Part shown: piece after piece, positions 45,201 to 53,963 of the stretch
Layout: the number at the start of each line of letters is the position of its first letter
How positions within the stretch are numbered: position 1 is the stretch's first letter
Source: Parapedobacter indicus
GTDB taxonomy: Bacteria > Bacteroidota > Bacteroidia > Sphingobacteriales > Sphingobacteriaceae
Assembly: GCF_900113765.1 (NCBI RefSeq)
Contig: NZ_FOQO01000006.1
Location: 62,001 to 126,000 of the forward strand
DNA: 64,000 nucleotides
Reading direction: 5' to 3'
Translations under genes and position numbers: made by a program
Notes under the pieces: model-generated
Seen by the model: the letters and a program-made list of their open reading frames with translations, nothing else
The model's database searches: none
Told to the model about the DNA's origin: nothing

Positions 45201-48200
45201 CGAGTCGTTGGAGGTGGTGGTCAAAACTGGCCCGGACAGCACCTATGTATTGGAAACCAATACCGACATCGATCCCGAATTTACAGCATTTACCGAATGG
45301 CAGCGGATTGACCGACGCTTAACCGAGAAAGATCGGGGTGGCCTTGAGTTCTCGTGGTTGTACGTACACAACAACCGTGTTTATCAGACCTCGCAACGCA
45401 TCGCGGTTCCCTGGTCTAACCGGGACCTCCAGTTGGAATGGGCTACTCACCGGGATAAACTGCAGCCCGGCGAAGCGGAGGAATGGCACCTGACCATCAA
45501 AGGCAATAAAAAAGAGGCCGCAGCGGCGGAATTACTGGCCGGTCTATACGACGCGTCCCTGGATGCACTGAAGCCTCATAATTGGCAATGGAACCGCTTT
45601 CAGGACGAAAATTCCTTGTACGGCTATTGGAATGCTACTCAAGGATTCGGGAGATCCAGCGGTAACACGTGGCTCGACAATCTACAAAACGTGGTTCCGA
45701 TTTCTTTTGATAAGCGATACGATGAATTGGACGGCCTCATCAGTCTGATCTATCCGGTTAGGAACCAATTAATGGTTCGCGGCCTTTCCGGACGCGTATA
45801 TGGAGTGGCCACCCCGCAGGCAAAAAGTGCAGGCAACGCCGACGCAGCACTGGAAGAAGCTGTCGTAGTTGGCTACGGAACACAGGAACAACAAAGGTTG
45901 ACAGACGTCTCCGAAACCGACGAAGCTGCCGAATCGGTGGAAGAAACCGAAACAACACCTCCCGTGCGAACCAACCTGCAGGAAACCGCATTCTTCCTTC
46001 CGCATCTCCAAACGGATGCAGAGGGGAATGTGACCTTCAAATTCACCTTGCCCGAGGCACTCACCGAATGGAAGTTCATGGCGCTGGCGCATACCACCGA
46101 TTGGAAAACCGGGTACCTGCAAGGCCAGATCAAAACCCAGAAAGACCTGATGGTCATGCCTAACCTACCACGCTTTTTACGCCAGGGCGACGATATTCGC
46201 ATCAGCAGCAAAATCAGCAACATCAGCTCGGGCGACCTACAGGGCGTAGCCAACCTGCAATTGCTGGATGCCGAGACGCTCCAACCCCTGGCTAGCTTTG
46301 GCGACAGACCGGTCGAAAAGGAATTTGATGCCCCTGCCAACCAAAGTACCACCGTTGATTGGGTGATCCACGTCCCCGAAAACCATTTTGCTCCTGTTGT
46401 GGTGCGCATCACCGCCAAAGCGGGTAACTTTACCGACGGTGAGGAAAATACACTGCCCGTCATTACCAACCGCATGCTGGTAACCGAAACATTGCCACTG
46501 CCCGTACGCGGCAATGAAACCAAGACATTTACCCTCGAAAAGTTGGCTGAACAGTCGAGCAATACTCTGGTCAATCATGCCCTGACGGTCGAGTTTACCG
46601 GAAACCCCGCATGGTATGCGGTGCAGGCGCTACCCTACCTGATGGAATATCCCTATGAATGTGCCGAGCAGGTCTTCAATCGCTTTTATGCAAATGCCCT
46701 CGCAGCCCACATCGTGGGGCAGGCACCTAAAGTGAAGGCTATCTTTGACCAGTGGGCAACCCGTGATACGGCTGCACTGCTATCCAATTTGGATAAGAAT
46801 CAAGAATTGAAGTCGGCCTTACTCGAAGAAACTCCCTGGGTGATGGAAGCCAAGAATGAAACCGAACAAAAACACCGCATTGCCCGGTTGTTTGAAAGTC
46901 ATAAGTTGGCGCAGGGACTACAGCAGAATTTAGCCAAATTGGCCGAAATGCAACAGCCAGAAGGAAGCTTCCCATGGTTCCATGGGATGATGAGCAACCG
47001 CTATATCACCCAATACATTGCTACCGGTATTGCCCGGCTGCGGCATCTTGGCATTGAAGCAGCTGCTTCAGATGCAGCGACGGAGATATTGACGAAAGCC
47101 ATGGGTTTCCTCGATCAGCAAATTAAAGCGGATTACGATGCCTTACTGAAAAACGAAGCAAAATTGGCCGATCAGCACATCAGTTATCCGCAGGTCCAGT
47201 ACCTTTACCTGCGCAGCTTCATTGATAACCCAGCTCTTCCCGAAGAAAGCCAAACGGCCTATGCGTACTATTTTTCACAGGCAACAACTTATTGGCCTGA
47301 ATTCAATCCGTATCTAAAAGGTCAGCTTGCCCTTGCTTTGCATCGGGGCAACAATCACAATATTGCCAACGAAATCATGACTTCCCTCCGTGAGACGGCC
47401 ATTCAAAACAACGAAATGGGCATGTATTGGAAATCCATGCCCCGTGGATATTGGTGGTATGAGGCCCCCATTGAGGCTCAGGCATTGCTGATCGAGGCCT
47501 TTACAGAAGTGGCCGAAGATACCAAGGCGGTAGACGATCTCAAAGTATGGCTCATCAAACAGAAGCAAACCCAATACTGGAGCACCACGAAGGCTACTTC
47601 CGATGCCATCTATGCCCTGCTATTGCGGGGCAGCGATTGGCTCGTCAATGAGCCCGCGGTAACCATTTCGCTCGGTAAAGAAACGATCCGGTCTACCGAG
47701 ATCAAAACAGAAGCCGGTACCGGTTACTTCAAAAAACGCTACGACGGCGATGCCATCACGGCTGATATGGGCAATATTTCCGTCAAGGTGGATAAAGCCC
47801 AAAACGAAGGCGTGGCCTGGGGTGCCGTCTACTGGCAATATTTTGAAGATCTTGATAAAATTACCGGAGCGGAAACGCCATTGAGCCTACGCAAGCAGCT
47901 CTTTATCCAACGAAGTACCGACAAGGGGCCAGTATTGGACGAAATCACGGCAGATAACCCGCTGAAAGTGGGCGACAAGGTAACCGTGCGCATTGAACTG
48001 CGTGTAGACCGCGACATGGAATATGTGCATCTGAAAGATATGCGGGCAGCTTGCTTCGAACCCATCAATGTGCTGAGCGGCTACCGTTACCAAGGTGGAC
48101 TGGGATATTATGAGAGTACGCGCGACGTGGCAACCAACTTCTTTTTCGATCACCTGCGTAAAGGAACGTATGTATTTGAATATCCCGTATTTGTTTCACA

Positions 48201-48306
48201 AGCAGGCGATTTCTCGAACGGCATCAGCACCATCCAGTGTATGTATGCACCGGAGTTCAGCAGCCACAGCGAAGGGATTCGGGTACAGGTACAACCCCAA
48301 AATTAA
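42238..48306 (+). CDS. alpha-2-macroglobulin family protein with CAEQ thioester
   Basis: This 2022-residue exported protein has a signal peptide (ILSFVLVITVATTMAQ) without a lipobox cysteine, unlike the lipoprotein form in Escherichia coli. MG-type domains include the typical TDRSIYRPGQTIHFKG near residue 610. The A2M core reads LPEALTEWKFMALAHTTDWK near residue 1280, and the thioester site is ECAEQVFNR with Cys1475 and Gln1478, followed by a helical thioester domain (QQPEGSFPWFHG). Bacterial members are thought to trap attacking proteases in the periplasm or at the surface. Residues 1207-1216 contain EAVVVGYGTQ, a sequence otherwise typical of the SusC plug entrance. No pbpC neighbour is present; a WYL regulator follows after 5 bp. 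Confidence 0.93.
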   Translation: MIRSILSFVLVITVATTMAQKSLTLSPFEKEWEQINSLIEKGRPQSAAEIAQKILAAAQQKDDGPNAIKAQLFLMGVDETIQDDAMTHNILKIDSLIQISQGAEKALWQSINGELYWQYYQRNRWSILNRTPLAGDPPADIATWDAATLIHKASELYQASILDRETLQKTPVERYTPILTQGENTRHLRPTLYDFLAFRAIDFFQNDEKDVIKPAYQFQVDGTLWFETAERLADVKVNPAHPEALHFRALHTYQQLLAFHLNDPKPDALIDADLQRLAFVHRYSVHPEKDSLYLHALARLEKQYPDVPASAQVSYQIIQFLYDKPSTDLSNKTDLPALKNRLDALIARFPNTEGAANASHLLFQINGRSLTIQTEEVVLPDENSKALISYRNLDKIYIRIYNLGSPMDLQQNGLTDAQRAKLLKTNPERSWEQSLPGSKDLYEHRAEVKIDPLAVGTYILVASATPDFQAAKNILHATSFQVSAISMVTNDTKNGKWLFALHRKSGMPLRGATVNYWGNQWNGKKREYTYIKLGQTKTDEDGKALVKGDGEQQAALYGSNYMQVTRITIAHHGDSLQLPGYYYLNRDEDDQPETDNHLFFFTDRSIYRPGQTIHFKGILIERNSKHKTNRVLPNEQTTVTLYDANNQEVTSVELTSNEYGSFSGTFTAPESGLTGQMRLGNDLGAAYFSVEEYKRPKFQVQFDSLKANVALNEEVTVKGKAQAYAGNNIDGAEVRYRVVRRARFPYFWTFYRWGQPHSPEMEIANGTLTTDVDGAFEVSFSTLPDKQINPNTWPVFTYTVYTDVTDINGETQSGSQDVNAGYRSLQIQASIDEYLNLKQPQKLAISTQNLNGVITPSEVSISIRPLRFPGKLYRKRLWEKPDQHLLSEAEFRATFPDDEYTDESDHLQWPEEEAIWNTAISTATTNEVILPASLWKHEGWHVIELKTTDPQGNEIIEKKYTYAVDITAETRPQTPLLVYADKTSLQPDESLEVVVKTGPDSTYVLETNTDIDPEFTAFTEWQRIDRRLTEKDRGGLEFSWLYVHNNRVYQTSQRIAVPWSNRDLQLEWATHRDKLQPGEAEEWHLTIKGNKKEAAAAELLAGLYDASLDALKPHNWQWNRFQDENSLYGYWNATQGFGRSSGNTWLDNLQNVVPISFDKRYDELDGLISLIYPVRNQLMVRGLSGRVYGVATPQAKSAGNADAALEEAVVVGYGTQEQQRLTDVSETDEAAESVEETETTPPVRTNLQETAFFLPHLQTDAEGNVTFKFTLPEALTEWKFMALAHTTDWKTGYLQGQIKTQKDLMVMPNLPRFLRQGDDIRISSKISNISSGDLQGVANLQLLDAETLQPLASFGDRPVEKEFDAPANQSTTVDWVIHVPENHFAPVVVRITAKAGNFTDGEENTLPVITNRMLVTETLPLPVRGNETKTFTLEKLAEQSSNTLVNHALTVEFTGNPAWYAVQALPYLMEYPYECAEQVFNRFYANALAAHIVGQAPKVKAIFDQWATRDTAALLSNLDKNQELKSALLEETPWVMEAKNETEQKHRIARLFESHKLAQGLQQNLAKLAEMQQPEGSFPWFHGMMSNRYITQYIATGIARLRHLGIEAAASDAATEILTKAMGFLDQQIKADYDALLKNEAKLADQHISYPQVQYLYLRSFIDNPALPEESQTAYAYYFSQATTYWPEFNPYLKGQLALALHRGNNHNIANEIMTSLRETAIQNNEMGMYWKSMPRGYWWYEAPIEAQALLIEAFTEVAEDTKAVDDLKVWLIKQKQTQYWSTTKATSDAIYALLLRGSDWLVNEPAVTISLGKETIRSTEIKTEAGTGYFKKRYDGDAITADMGNISVKVDKAQNEGVAWGAVYWQYFEDLDKITGAETPLSLRKQLFIQRSTDKGPVLDEITADNPLKVGDKVTVRIELRVDRDMEYVHLKDMRAACFEPINVLSGYRYQGGLGYYESTRDVATNFFFDHLRKGTYVFEYPVFVSQAGDFSNGISTIQCMYAPEFSSHSEGIRVQVQPQN

Positions 48307-48311
48307 CGCAC

Positions 48312-49286
48312 ATGGCCGTAGACACCGCCAAACGGTTTGATCGGATTGTGAACATCTACATCCAGTTACAATCCAAACGCGTGGTAAAGGCGCAGGAGCT
48401 TGCCGACCGATTCGGTGTGAGCTTGCGTACTATTTATCGGGATATCCGTAGTCTCGAACAGGCGGGTGTTCCCATTTTCGGTGAGGCAGGATCCGGCTAC
48501 AGTATTGTGGATGGATACCGCCTGCCACCGGTACTGTTTACAAAAGAAGAGGCGTTGAGTTTTGTGGGCGCCCAAAAGCTGATGGGGAAATTTATGGACC
48601 GCAAGCTGCAAGAACATTACGAAGCGGCGCTGTATAAAATCAAGGCAGTGCTTCGGATGACCGAAAAGGATTGGTTAACCAACATTGAATCCAAAATTGT
48701 CATGGCCAAACCTGGTTATGAAATTTTCAACGCCAATGTTCCCCATGCCTTAAGCACATTGTTCGAGAGCATTGCGCAACGCATCAAGGTTGCGCTGTCT
48801 TACAAGGGCCTGCGCGATGAATTGCCGCAACACCGGGTAATTGAGCCCGTGGGCATGTTTCACGAAATGAACTATTGGTATATTTATGCCTATTGTCATG
48901 CACGCAAGGCCTATCGGCAATTCCGCGCCGACCGCATTGCCCAACTGCGGTTGTTAGGCGAACCGTTTGAACAGGAACATCCGACGTTGGGTCAATTTAT
49001 GGAGGAACGTGAGCAGGCGCGTAACCAAACGCCCAAAACAAAAGTCCGCATCCGTGTAACGAAGGACCTAGCCGGCTACCTGAAATGGCAACGCGGCTAC
49101 CATGGTTTTGTATCCGAGCGCGACTGCGGATCGCATGTAGAAATGGAATTTGAAACGCAAGATACCCGCGATGAGTTTCCTCGCTGGTTGCTCATGTTTG
49201 GCGATGGTACGCAGGTGATCGAACCGGACAGCCTGCGCCGACGCATCGCCGAAATACTCGAAGCCGCGGCCGTTAACTTTCGTTAG
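48312..49286 (+). CDS. YafY-like transcriptional regulator with HTH and WYL domains
   Basis: This 324-residue DNA-binding regulator has an N-terminal winged helix-turn-helix (VVKAQELADRFGVSLRTIYR with DIRSLEQAGVPIF) and a WYL ligand-sensing domain around FHEMNYWYIYAYCHARKAYR. The ATG at 48312 (MAVDTAKRFDRIVNIYIQL) matches the usual family start. The frame extends upstream to 48237, but that part overlaps the macroglobulin gene and is unlikely. It follows the macroglobulin stop by 5 bp, so both may be cotranscribed. WYL domains often bind nucleotides, nucleic acids or other small ligands; the target here is unknown. Confidence 0.92.
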   Translation: MAVDTAKRFDRIVNIYIQLQSKRVVKAQELADRFGVSLRTIYRDIRSLEQAGVPIFGEAGSGYSIVDGYRLPPVLFTKEEALSFVGAQKLMGKFMDRKLQEHYEAALYKIKAVLRMTEKDWLTNIESKIVMAKPGYEIFNANVPHALSTLFESIAQRIKVALSYKGLRDELPQHRVIEPVGMFHEMNYWYIYAYCHARKAYRQFRADRIAQLRLLGEPFEQEHPTLGQFMEEREQARNQTPKTKVRIRVTKDLAGYLKWQRGYHGFVSERDCGSHVEMEFETQDTRDEFPRWLLMFGDGTQVIEPDSLRRRIAEILEAAAVNFR

Positions 49287-49296
49287 GCCGCGGCTT
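49261..49296 (+). terminator. possible bidirectional hairpin at the end of the WYL gene
   Basis: AAGCCGCGGCC (49261-49271) and GGCCGCGGCTT (49286-49296) are perfect 11-bp inverted repeats with a 14-nt loop. The left arm lies within the end of the gene and the right arm starts at the last base of the stop codon. There is no proper T-tract on either side. It sits between convergent genes, where it could end both transcripts. Confidence 0.5.
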
Positions 49297-49309
49297 GTCA
49301 CGATCGATT

Positions 49310-49804
49310 TTACCGTTCCCAGAAAAAAGGTGGCTGAATTTCCAACGCACGGAGATACACATATCCCTGTGCGCGGTGGTGGATTTCATTGTCGATAAAA
49401 TAAAGGATGTTTTCGATAATCGGAAAATTGAACTGCCCGAAAAGATTAAATGTCTCGTGGAAGTCTGCCTCGGAAATCTGATCGAAAAGCGCATCAATAC
49501 GCGGCGTAGCCTCATCCCACCGGTGCAATAACGCTTCCTTGGTGGTGATATCGGGCTGGCTTTCTTCGTAAGCACCTTCGGCGCGATTCACGATACCCTC
49601 CAAACCCGGAACAGCAATGGAAAGCATCTCCTTAGCTAAGTCGGCAAATGGCCGCATCCCCCCTACTGAAAAGGTAAATAGCTTGTCCGCCGGAAATGCC
49701 TCGATAACCCGGCGCGTCAGCCGGCGATGCCCCTGCCAATGATTCAATAACTCTGCTTTGCTTAAAATTTGTGAAGTACTCATAACTTGATGTTTTTGAT
49801 CCAT
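49310..49804 (-). CDS. DinB-fold family protein
   Basis: This 164-residue protein has the four-helix DinB-like pattern, with likely metal-binding histidines in LLNHWQGHRRLTRRVI near the start and DNEIHHRAQGYVYLR near the end. Members include thiol-dependent transferases and damage-inducible proteins of unclear role. The start could also be the ATG seven codons later (MSTSQILSKAEL). It is convergent with the WYL regulator and divergent from parE. No specific function can be assigned. Confidence 0.82.
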   Translation of the reverse strand: MDQKHQVMSTSQILSKAELLNHWQGHRRLTRRVIEAFPADKLFTFSVGGMRPFADLAKEMLSIAVPGLEGIVNRAEGAYEESQPDITTKEALLHRWDEATPRIDALFDQISEADFHETFNLFGQFNFPIIENILYFIDNEIHHRAQGYVYLRALEIQPPFFWER

Positions 49805-49924
49805 GACACAAAGAAACCATCCGCCGATGACAACAGTCTGTCAGCACGCCTCCAAGAAAAAATCAACAAAATTCAGTATTATTGCAAAACGAAATTTAGC
49901 TGATAGCCGAAAGCTGATATAAAA

Positions 49925-51790
49925 ATGACCGCATACAACGAAGATAGTATCCGTTCGCTTGACTGGAAAGAACATATCCGGTTGCGTCCGGGGATGTACA
50001 TCGGTAAATTGGGCGATGGTTCTGCCTACGACGATGGCATCTACGTATTGCTGAAAGAAGTAGTGGATAACTCCATCGATGAATTTGTGATGGGCGCTGG
50101 AAAGACCATCGAAATCACCGTAAACGAACATAAGGTATCCGTACGCGATTTTGGGCGCGGCATTCCGATTGGCTCGGTAGTAGACGTAGTCTCCAAAATC
50201 AACACAGGTGGGAAATACGATAGCAAAGCTTTCCAAAAATCAGTAGGCCTTAACGGTGTAGGTACCAAAGCGGTAAACGCACTTTCCACCTCCTTTACCG
50301 TGCAATCGTACCGCGAAGGCAAGACCCGTATCGCCGAATTCAGCAAAGGCGAATTGGTAAAGGATGAAGAAAAAACCACTACCCAACGGAATGGTACGGC
50401 CGTAACATTTTATCCGGACGACAGTATTTTCCGTCATTACCACTACCGATTGGAGTTTGTGGAAAACATGATCTGGAATTATGTCTTTCTTAACTCAGGC
50501 CTGACCATCAATTTTAACGGGCAGAAATTTGTTTCCGAAAATGGCCTTAAAGATCTCCTTGAGCGCAACATCGACGCAGAATCCATGCGCTATCCTATCA
50601 TTCACCTTAAAGGAGATGATATTGAGGTAGCCATCACCCACGGCCAGCAATACGGCGAGGAATATTATTCGTTTGTAAATGGCCAGCACACCACACAGGG
50701 AGGCACACATCAAGCAGCATTCCGGGAGGCATTGGTCAAAACTGTACGGGAGTTTTACAAAAAGGACTTCGATGCCTCGGATATCCGTGCTTCCATCATT
50801 GGGGCTATCGCCATCAAAGTACAGGAACCGGTTTTTGAGTCTCAAACCAAAACCAAACTCGGTTCTCAGAATATCGGACCCGAAGGCCCCACCGTGCGGA
50901 CCTTTATCAATGATTTTGTAAAAAAGGCCCTGGACGACTACCTGCATAAATATCCGGATACCGCCGACGCCTTGCAGAAACGCATACTACAGTCCGAACG
51001 TGAACGCAAAGACATTGCAGGTATCAAGAAGTTGGCTAACGAACGAGCAAAAAAAGCCTCCTTACATAACCGGAAGTTGCGCGATTGCAAAATTCATTAC
51101 GGAGAAAACCATGAATTGGCACAGCAAACCACGTTGTTCATCACCGAAGGGGATTCCGCCAGTGGTTCCATCACCAAGTCGCGCGATGTACAGACACAAG
51201 CGGTATTCAGCCTCAAGGGCAAACCCCTGAATGCATTTGGCCTTACCAAAAAGGTCGTGTATGAAAACGAGGAATTCAACCTGCTGCAGCATGCGCTCAA
51301 CATTGAAGATGGGCTCGACGGACTGCGTTACAACAACATTGTCATCGCTACGGATGCCGACGTCGACGGGATGCACATTCGGCTGCTGCTGATGACCTTC
51401 TTTCTCCAGTTTTTTCCGGATTTGGTCAAGGCGGGCCACGTGTCTATCTTACAGACCCCCCTTTTCCGCGTGCGTAACAAAAAAGAAACCATCTACTGCT
51501 ACAGCGATGAAGAACGCCAGCGCGCCATTCTCAAGTTAGGGGGTAAACCGGAAATTACCCGCTTCAAAGGGCTTGGAGAAATTTCACCGGAAGAATTCGG
51601 CTTGTTTATCGGAAAAGACATGCGATTGGATCCTGTGATTCTCTTGAAGGAATTGAAAATCATTCAATTGCTGGAATATTACATGGGCAAAAATACGCCT
51701 GATCGACAGAAGCATATTGTAAACAACCTGCGCATTGAGGTAGACATTGCCGAAGATCGAAAGACAACAGAAGAAGAGCTTGTAGCCTAA
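49925..51790 (+). CDS. parE: DNA topoisomerase IV subunit B
   Basis: This 621-residue protein is the ATPase and TOPRIM subunit of a type IIA topoisomerase, which decatenates sister chromosomes and relaxes supercoils with ParC. It shows the GHKL ATPase motifs ([36 protein letters not shown]), a transducer domain and the TOPRIM domain ([26 protein letters not shown]). ParE is chosen over GyrB because of its length, its start [20 protein letters not shown] and the Bacteroidota-type insert pattern. parC does not follow; the next gene is purU after 9 bp. Confidence 0.9.
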   Translation: MTAYNEDSIRSLDWKEHIRLRPGMYIGKLGDGSAYDDGIYVLLKEVVDNSIDEFVMGAGKTIEITVNEHKVSVRDFGRGIPIGSVVDVVSKINTGGKYDSKAFQKSVGLNGVGTKAVNALSTSFTVQSYREGKTRIAEFSKGELVKDEEKTTTQRNGTAVTFYPDDSIFRHYHYRLEFVENMIWNYVFLNSGLTINFNGQKFVSENGLKDLLERNIDAESMRYPIIHLKGDDIEVAITHGQQYGEEYYSFVNGQHTTQGGTHQAAFREALVKTVREFYKKDFDASDIRASIIGAIAIKVQEPVFESQTKTKLGSQNIGPEGPTVRTFINDFVKKALDDYLHKYPDTADALQKRILQSERERKDIAGIKKLANERAKKASLHNRKLRDCKIHYGENHELAQQTTLFITEGDSASGSITKSRDVQTQAVFSLKGKPLNAFGLTKKVVYENEEFNLLQHALNIEDGLDGLRYNNIVIATDADVDGMHIRLLLMTFFLQFFPDLVKAGHVSILQTPLFRVRNKKETIYCYSDEERQRAILKLGGKPEITRFKGLGEISPEEFGLFIGKDMRLDPVILLKELKIIQLLEYYMGKNTPDRQKHIVNNLRIEVDIAEDRKTTEEELVA

Positions 51791-51799
51791 CGATACGCA

Positions 51800-52642
51800 A
51801 TGACGAACCAAACGCTTATTCTTATTCAATGCCGCGATGCGGTTGGCTTGGTAGCCACCATTTCTAATACTGTCGCAAATCACGGTCTTAACATCGTCAC
51901 CATGCGGGAATACGTGGATGAAGCTGCCAACCGCTTCTATGTGCGTATCGTTTGTGCCGGACAAGCCGAAGATAACGACCGGCTCACCGCCGATTTAACC
52001 GTCGCATTACCCGAAGGGGCAACGGTCGTGGTAAATCCGCCAGAGCAAAAACGGCTGGCCATCCTGGTAACCAAAGAGCATCATTGCCTAGGCGACATCA
52101 TTGTTCGCCACTTTTTCAATACGCTGGACGCGAAAGTTTGTTGCGTAGTGGGAAATTACGATACATTACGTGCATTTACCGAACGGTTCGATATCCCGTT
52201 TCATCACATCAGCCATGAAAGCAAGTCGAAGGAACAGTTTGAGGAAGAAGTGGCTGAAACCGTTGAAACGTATCAACCCGATTACTTGGTTCTCGCCAAA
52301 TTCATGCGCATTCTTTCTTCGGATTTTGTATCGCGTTATCCCGGACGGATCATCAATATTCATCACTCGTTTCTCCCTGCATTTATCGGCGCCAATCCGT
52401 ATAAGCAGGCACACGAAAGAGGCGTGAAACTGATTGGTGCAACGGCCCATTTCGTGACCGACGATCTCGACCAAGGCCCGATTATCGCTCAGGACATTAA
52501 GCCGGTGAACCACAGCTTTACCGTAAAAGACATGGTCAGAGCGGGAAAAGAAGTGGAAAAATCGGTGCTTAGCAAGGCGCTTAGAATGGTCATTGAAGAC
52601 CGGGTGATCATCACCGGGAATCGGACGGTGGTGTTTGAATAG
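51800..52642 (+). CDS. purU: formyltetrahydrofolate deformylase
   Basis: This 280-residue enzyme hydrolyses 10-formyltetrahydrofolate to formate and tetrahydrofolate, balancing one-carbon pools and supplying formate for purine synthesis. An N-terminal ACT domain (about residues 5-80, LILIQCRDAVGLVATISNTV) is followed by a formyltransferase-fold domain. The catalytic triad equivalents are Asn186 and His188 in INIHHSFLPAF and Asp224 in DLDQGPI. It is probably cotranscribed with parE (9-bp gap). Its last 32 bp overlap the convergent cupin gene. Confidence 0.94.
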   Translation: MTNQTLILIQCRDAVGLVATISNTVANHGLNIVTMREYVDEAANRFYVRIVCAGQAEDNDRLTADLTVALPEGATVVVNPPEQKRLAILVTKEHHCLGDIIVRHFFNTLDAKVCCVVGNYDTLRAFTERFDIPFHHISHESKSKEQFEEEVAETVETYQPDYLVLAKFMRILSSDFVSRYPGRIINIHHSFLPAFIGANPYKQAHERGVKLIGATAHFVTDDLDQGPIIAQDIKPVNHSFTVKDMVRAGKEVEKSVLSKALRMVIEDRVIITGNRTVVFE

Positions 52643-52970
52643 GAAGAAAATCTTCGCGAACGGGCGTAAATGAGTCAATGAGTACCCCCTCCTCCAAACA
52701 CAAACAGCCATGAAGCGCATCAGGCGGAATCAGGCAGCTATCGCCAGACGCCATGACCACCATTTGGTCTCCAATGGTGTATTCAAAACGGCCCGCCTCC
52801 ACGTAACTGATTTGGGTATGCGGATGCTGGTGCAATGACCCAATACTTCCGGCTTCAAAACGTACCTTGACTATCATGAGATCCGGGGAATGAGACATGA
52901 CTTTACGGCTAACACCACCCCCCAACGTTTCCCAGCTAACTTCCTTATCGTGCGTAAATAAGTCCATCAA
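52611..52970 (-). CDS. small cupin-domain protein
   Basis: This 119-residue single-domain cupin has the metal-binding pattern SLHQHPHTQISYVEAGRFEY and the late histidine in PPDALHGCLCLEEG. It resembles KdgF-like and other uncharacterised cupins that act on sugar-acid products or bind small ligands. It overlaps the upstream methyltransferase gene by 4 bp (ATGA), implying coupled translation, and overlaps the purU end on the other strand by 32 bp. A specific reaction cannot be assigned. Confidence 0.85.
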   Translation of the reverse strand: MMDLFTHDKEVSWETLGGGVSRKVMSHSPDLMIVKVRFEAGSIGSLHQHPHTQISYVEAGRFEYTIGDQMVVMASGDSCLIPPDALHGCLCLEEGVLIDSFTPVREDFLPIQTPPSDSR

Positions 52971-53857
52971 AATTTCCTGAATTTACCAAAAACACCCAGG
53001 GGTAGCTTACTTCCCGCTGTCGCCTGCAGGTAAAGCTCACCTGTATCCAGATTCTGTACAGTTGGCATTGCCGATTTAACCAAGTTTTCGACGATCACGG
53101 AGGAAAATCCCAGCGAATATGTATTGAGAATCAAAAAGTGCTCCTTAGGATCGAGTAGCTGTACCACATCGCGCATCATTTCCGCAATATGATCTTCGAG
53201 TTTCCACTTCTCCCCTTTCGGACCGTGCCCATACGCAGGTGGGTCCAGAATCACACCTTGATAGCGGTTTCCTCTTTTGAGTTCACGCCTGACAAATTTA
53301 AGTGCGTCTTCTACCACCCACCGGATATTCGCAAGTCGCGATAATTCCTGATTCTCGTTGGCCCATGTAACTACTTGTTTGATAGAATCCACGTGCGTCA
53401 CATCGGCACCTGCCGCCCGCGCAATTAACGAGGCTCCGCCCGTATAGGCAAAAAGATTCAATACTTTGGGTTGTTTCGTAGAAAATGACTTGACCGTCTC
53501 GGAGATATAATCCCAATTCACCGCTTGCTCCGGAAAAATCCCTACATGTTTAAATGACGTGAGTCCAAGGCGGAACTTGATGCCGACTTCTGGATTACGG
53601 TATCCGATGTGCCACCGATCTTGCAGTTTCGGATTCTTTTTTATCCAATCGCCACTGGTAGCCGATCGCCCCTGGAAACGGATATCGTGCCGTTTAGCCC
53701 ACTCCGATTCAGACAATCCTTTCGGCCATACGGCCTGGGGTTCCGGACGGATGAGTATGACATCGCCAAAGCGTTCCAATTTTTCGAAATTGCCGCAATC
53801 GATTAGTTCATAGTCTTCCCAGTACTGGGGAGTAAGAAGTTGGATGCTGTTTGCCAA
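52967..53857 (-). CDS. RlmI/RlmK-like class I SAM-dependent methyltransferase
   Basis: This 296-residue enzyme has a SAM-binding Rossmann core (VLNLFAYTGGASLIARAAGA, then THVDSIKQVV) and the catalytic-pocket motif LDPPAYGHGPKGE. It resembles the catalytic part of 23S rRNA methyltransferases such as RlmI but lacks a clear N-terminal PUA domain. An RNA target is therefore likely but unproven. A TAnnTTTG box lies 27 bp upstream. It is translationally coupled to the cupin gene. Confidence 0.87.
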   Translation of the reverse strand: MANSIQLLTPQYWEDYELIDCGNFEKLERFGDVILIRPEPQAVWPKGLSESEWAKRHDIRFQGRSATSGDWIKKNPKLQDRWHIGYRNPEVGIKFRLGLTSFKHVGIFPEQAVNWDYISETVKSFSTKQPKVLNLFAYTGGASLIARAAGADVTHVDSIKQVVTWANENQELSRLANIRWVVEDALKFVRRELKRGNRYQGVILDPPAYGHGPKGEKWKLEDHIAEMMRDVVQLLDPKEHFLILNTYSLGFSSVIVENLVKSAMPTVQNLDTGELYLQATAGSKLPLGVFGKFRKF

Positions 53858-53883
53858 GATAAAATTACTTTTTTACTTTCAGG

Positions 53884-53891
53884 CAAAGATA
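53884..53891 (-). promoter_or_regulatory. -7 promoter box of the RlmI-like gene
   Basis: On the minus strand the sequence TATCTTTG fits TAnnTTTG exactly, 27 bp before the start codon. No convincing -33 element is seen. Confidence 0.42.
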
Positions 53892-53963
53892 AGAGATATA
53901 GGTGGTTTCACGCAGAGAACGTCAAGGATTTCGCAAGTACGCACCGTTGTGTGAACCTACGTA

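Noticed and set aside
45873-46574. A 233-codon minus-strand open frame opposite the macroglobulin core
   Set aside because: Low-complexity serine- and valine-rich translation typical of a shadow of the GC-richer coding strand; no start context or family motif.
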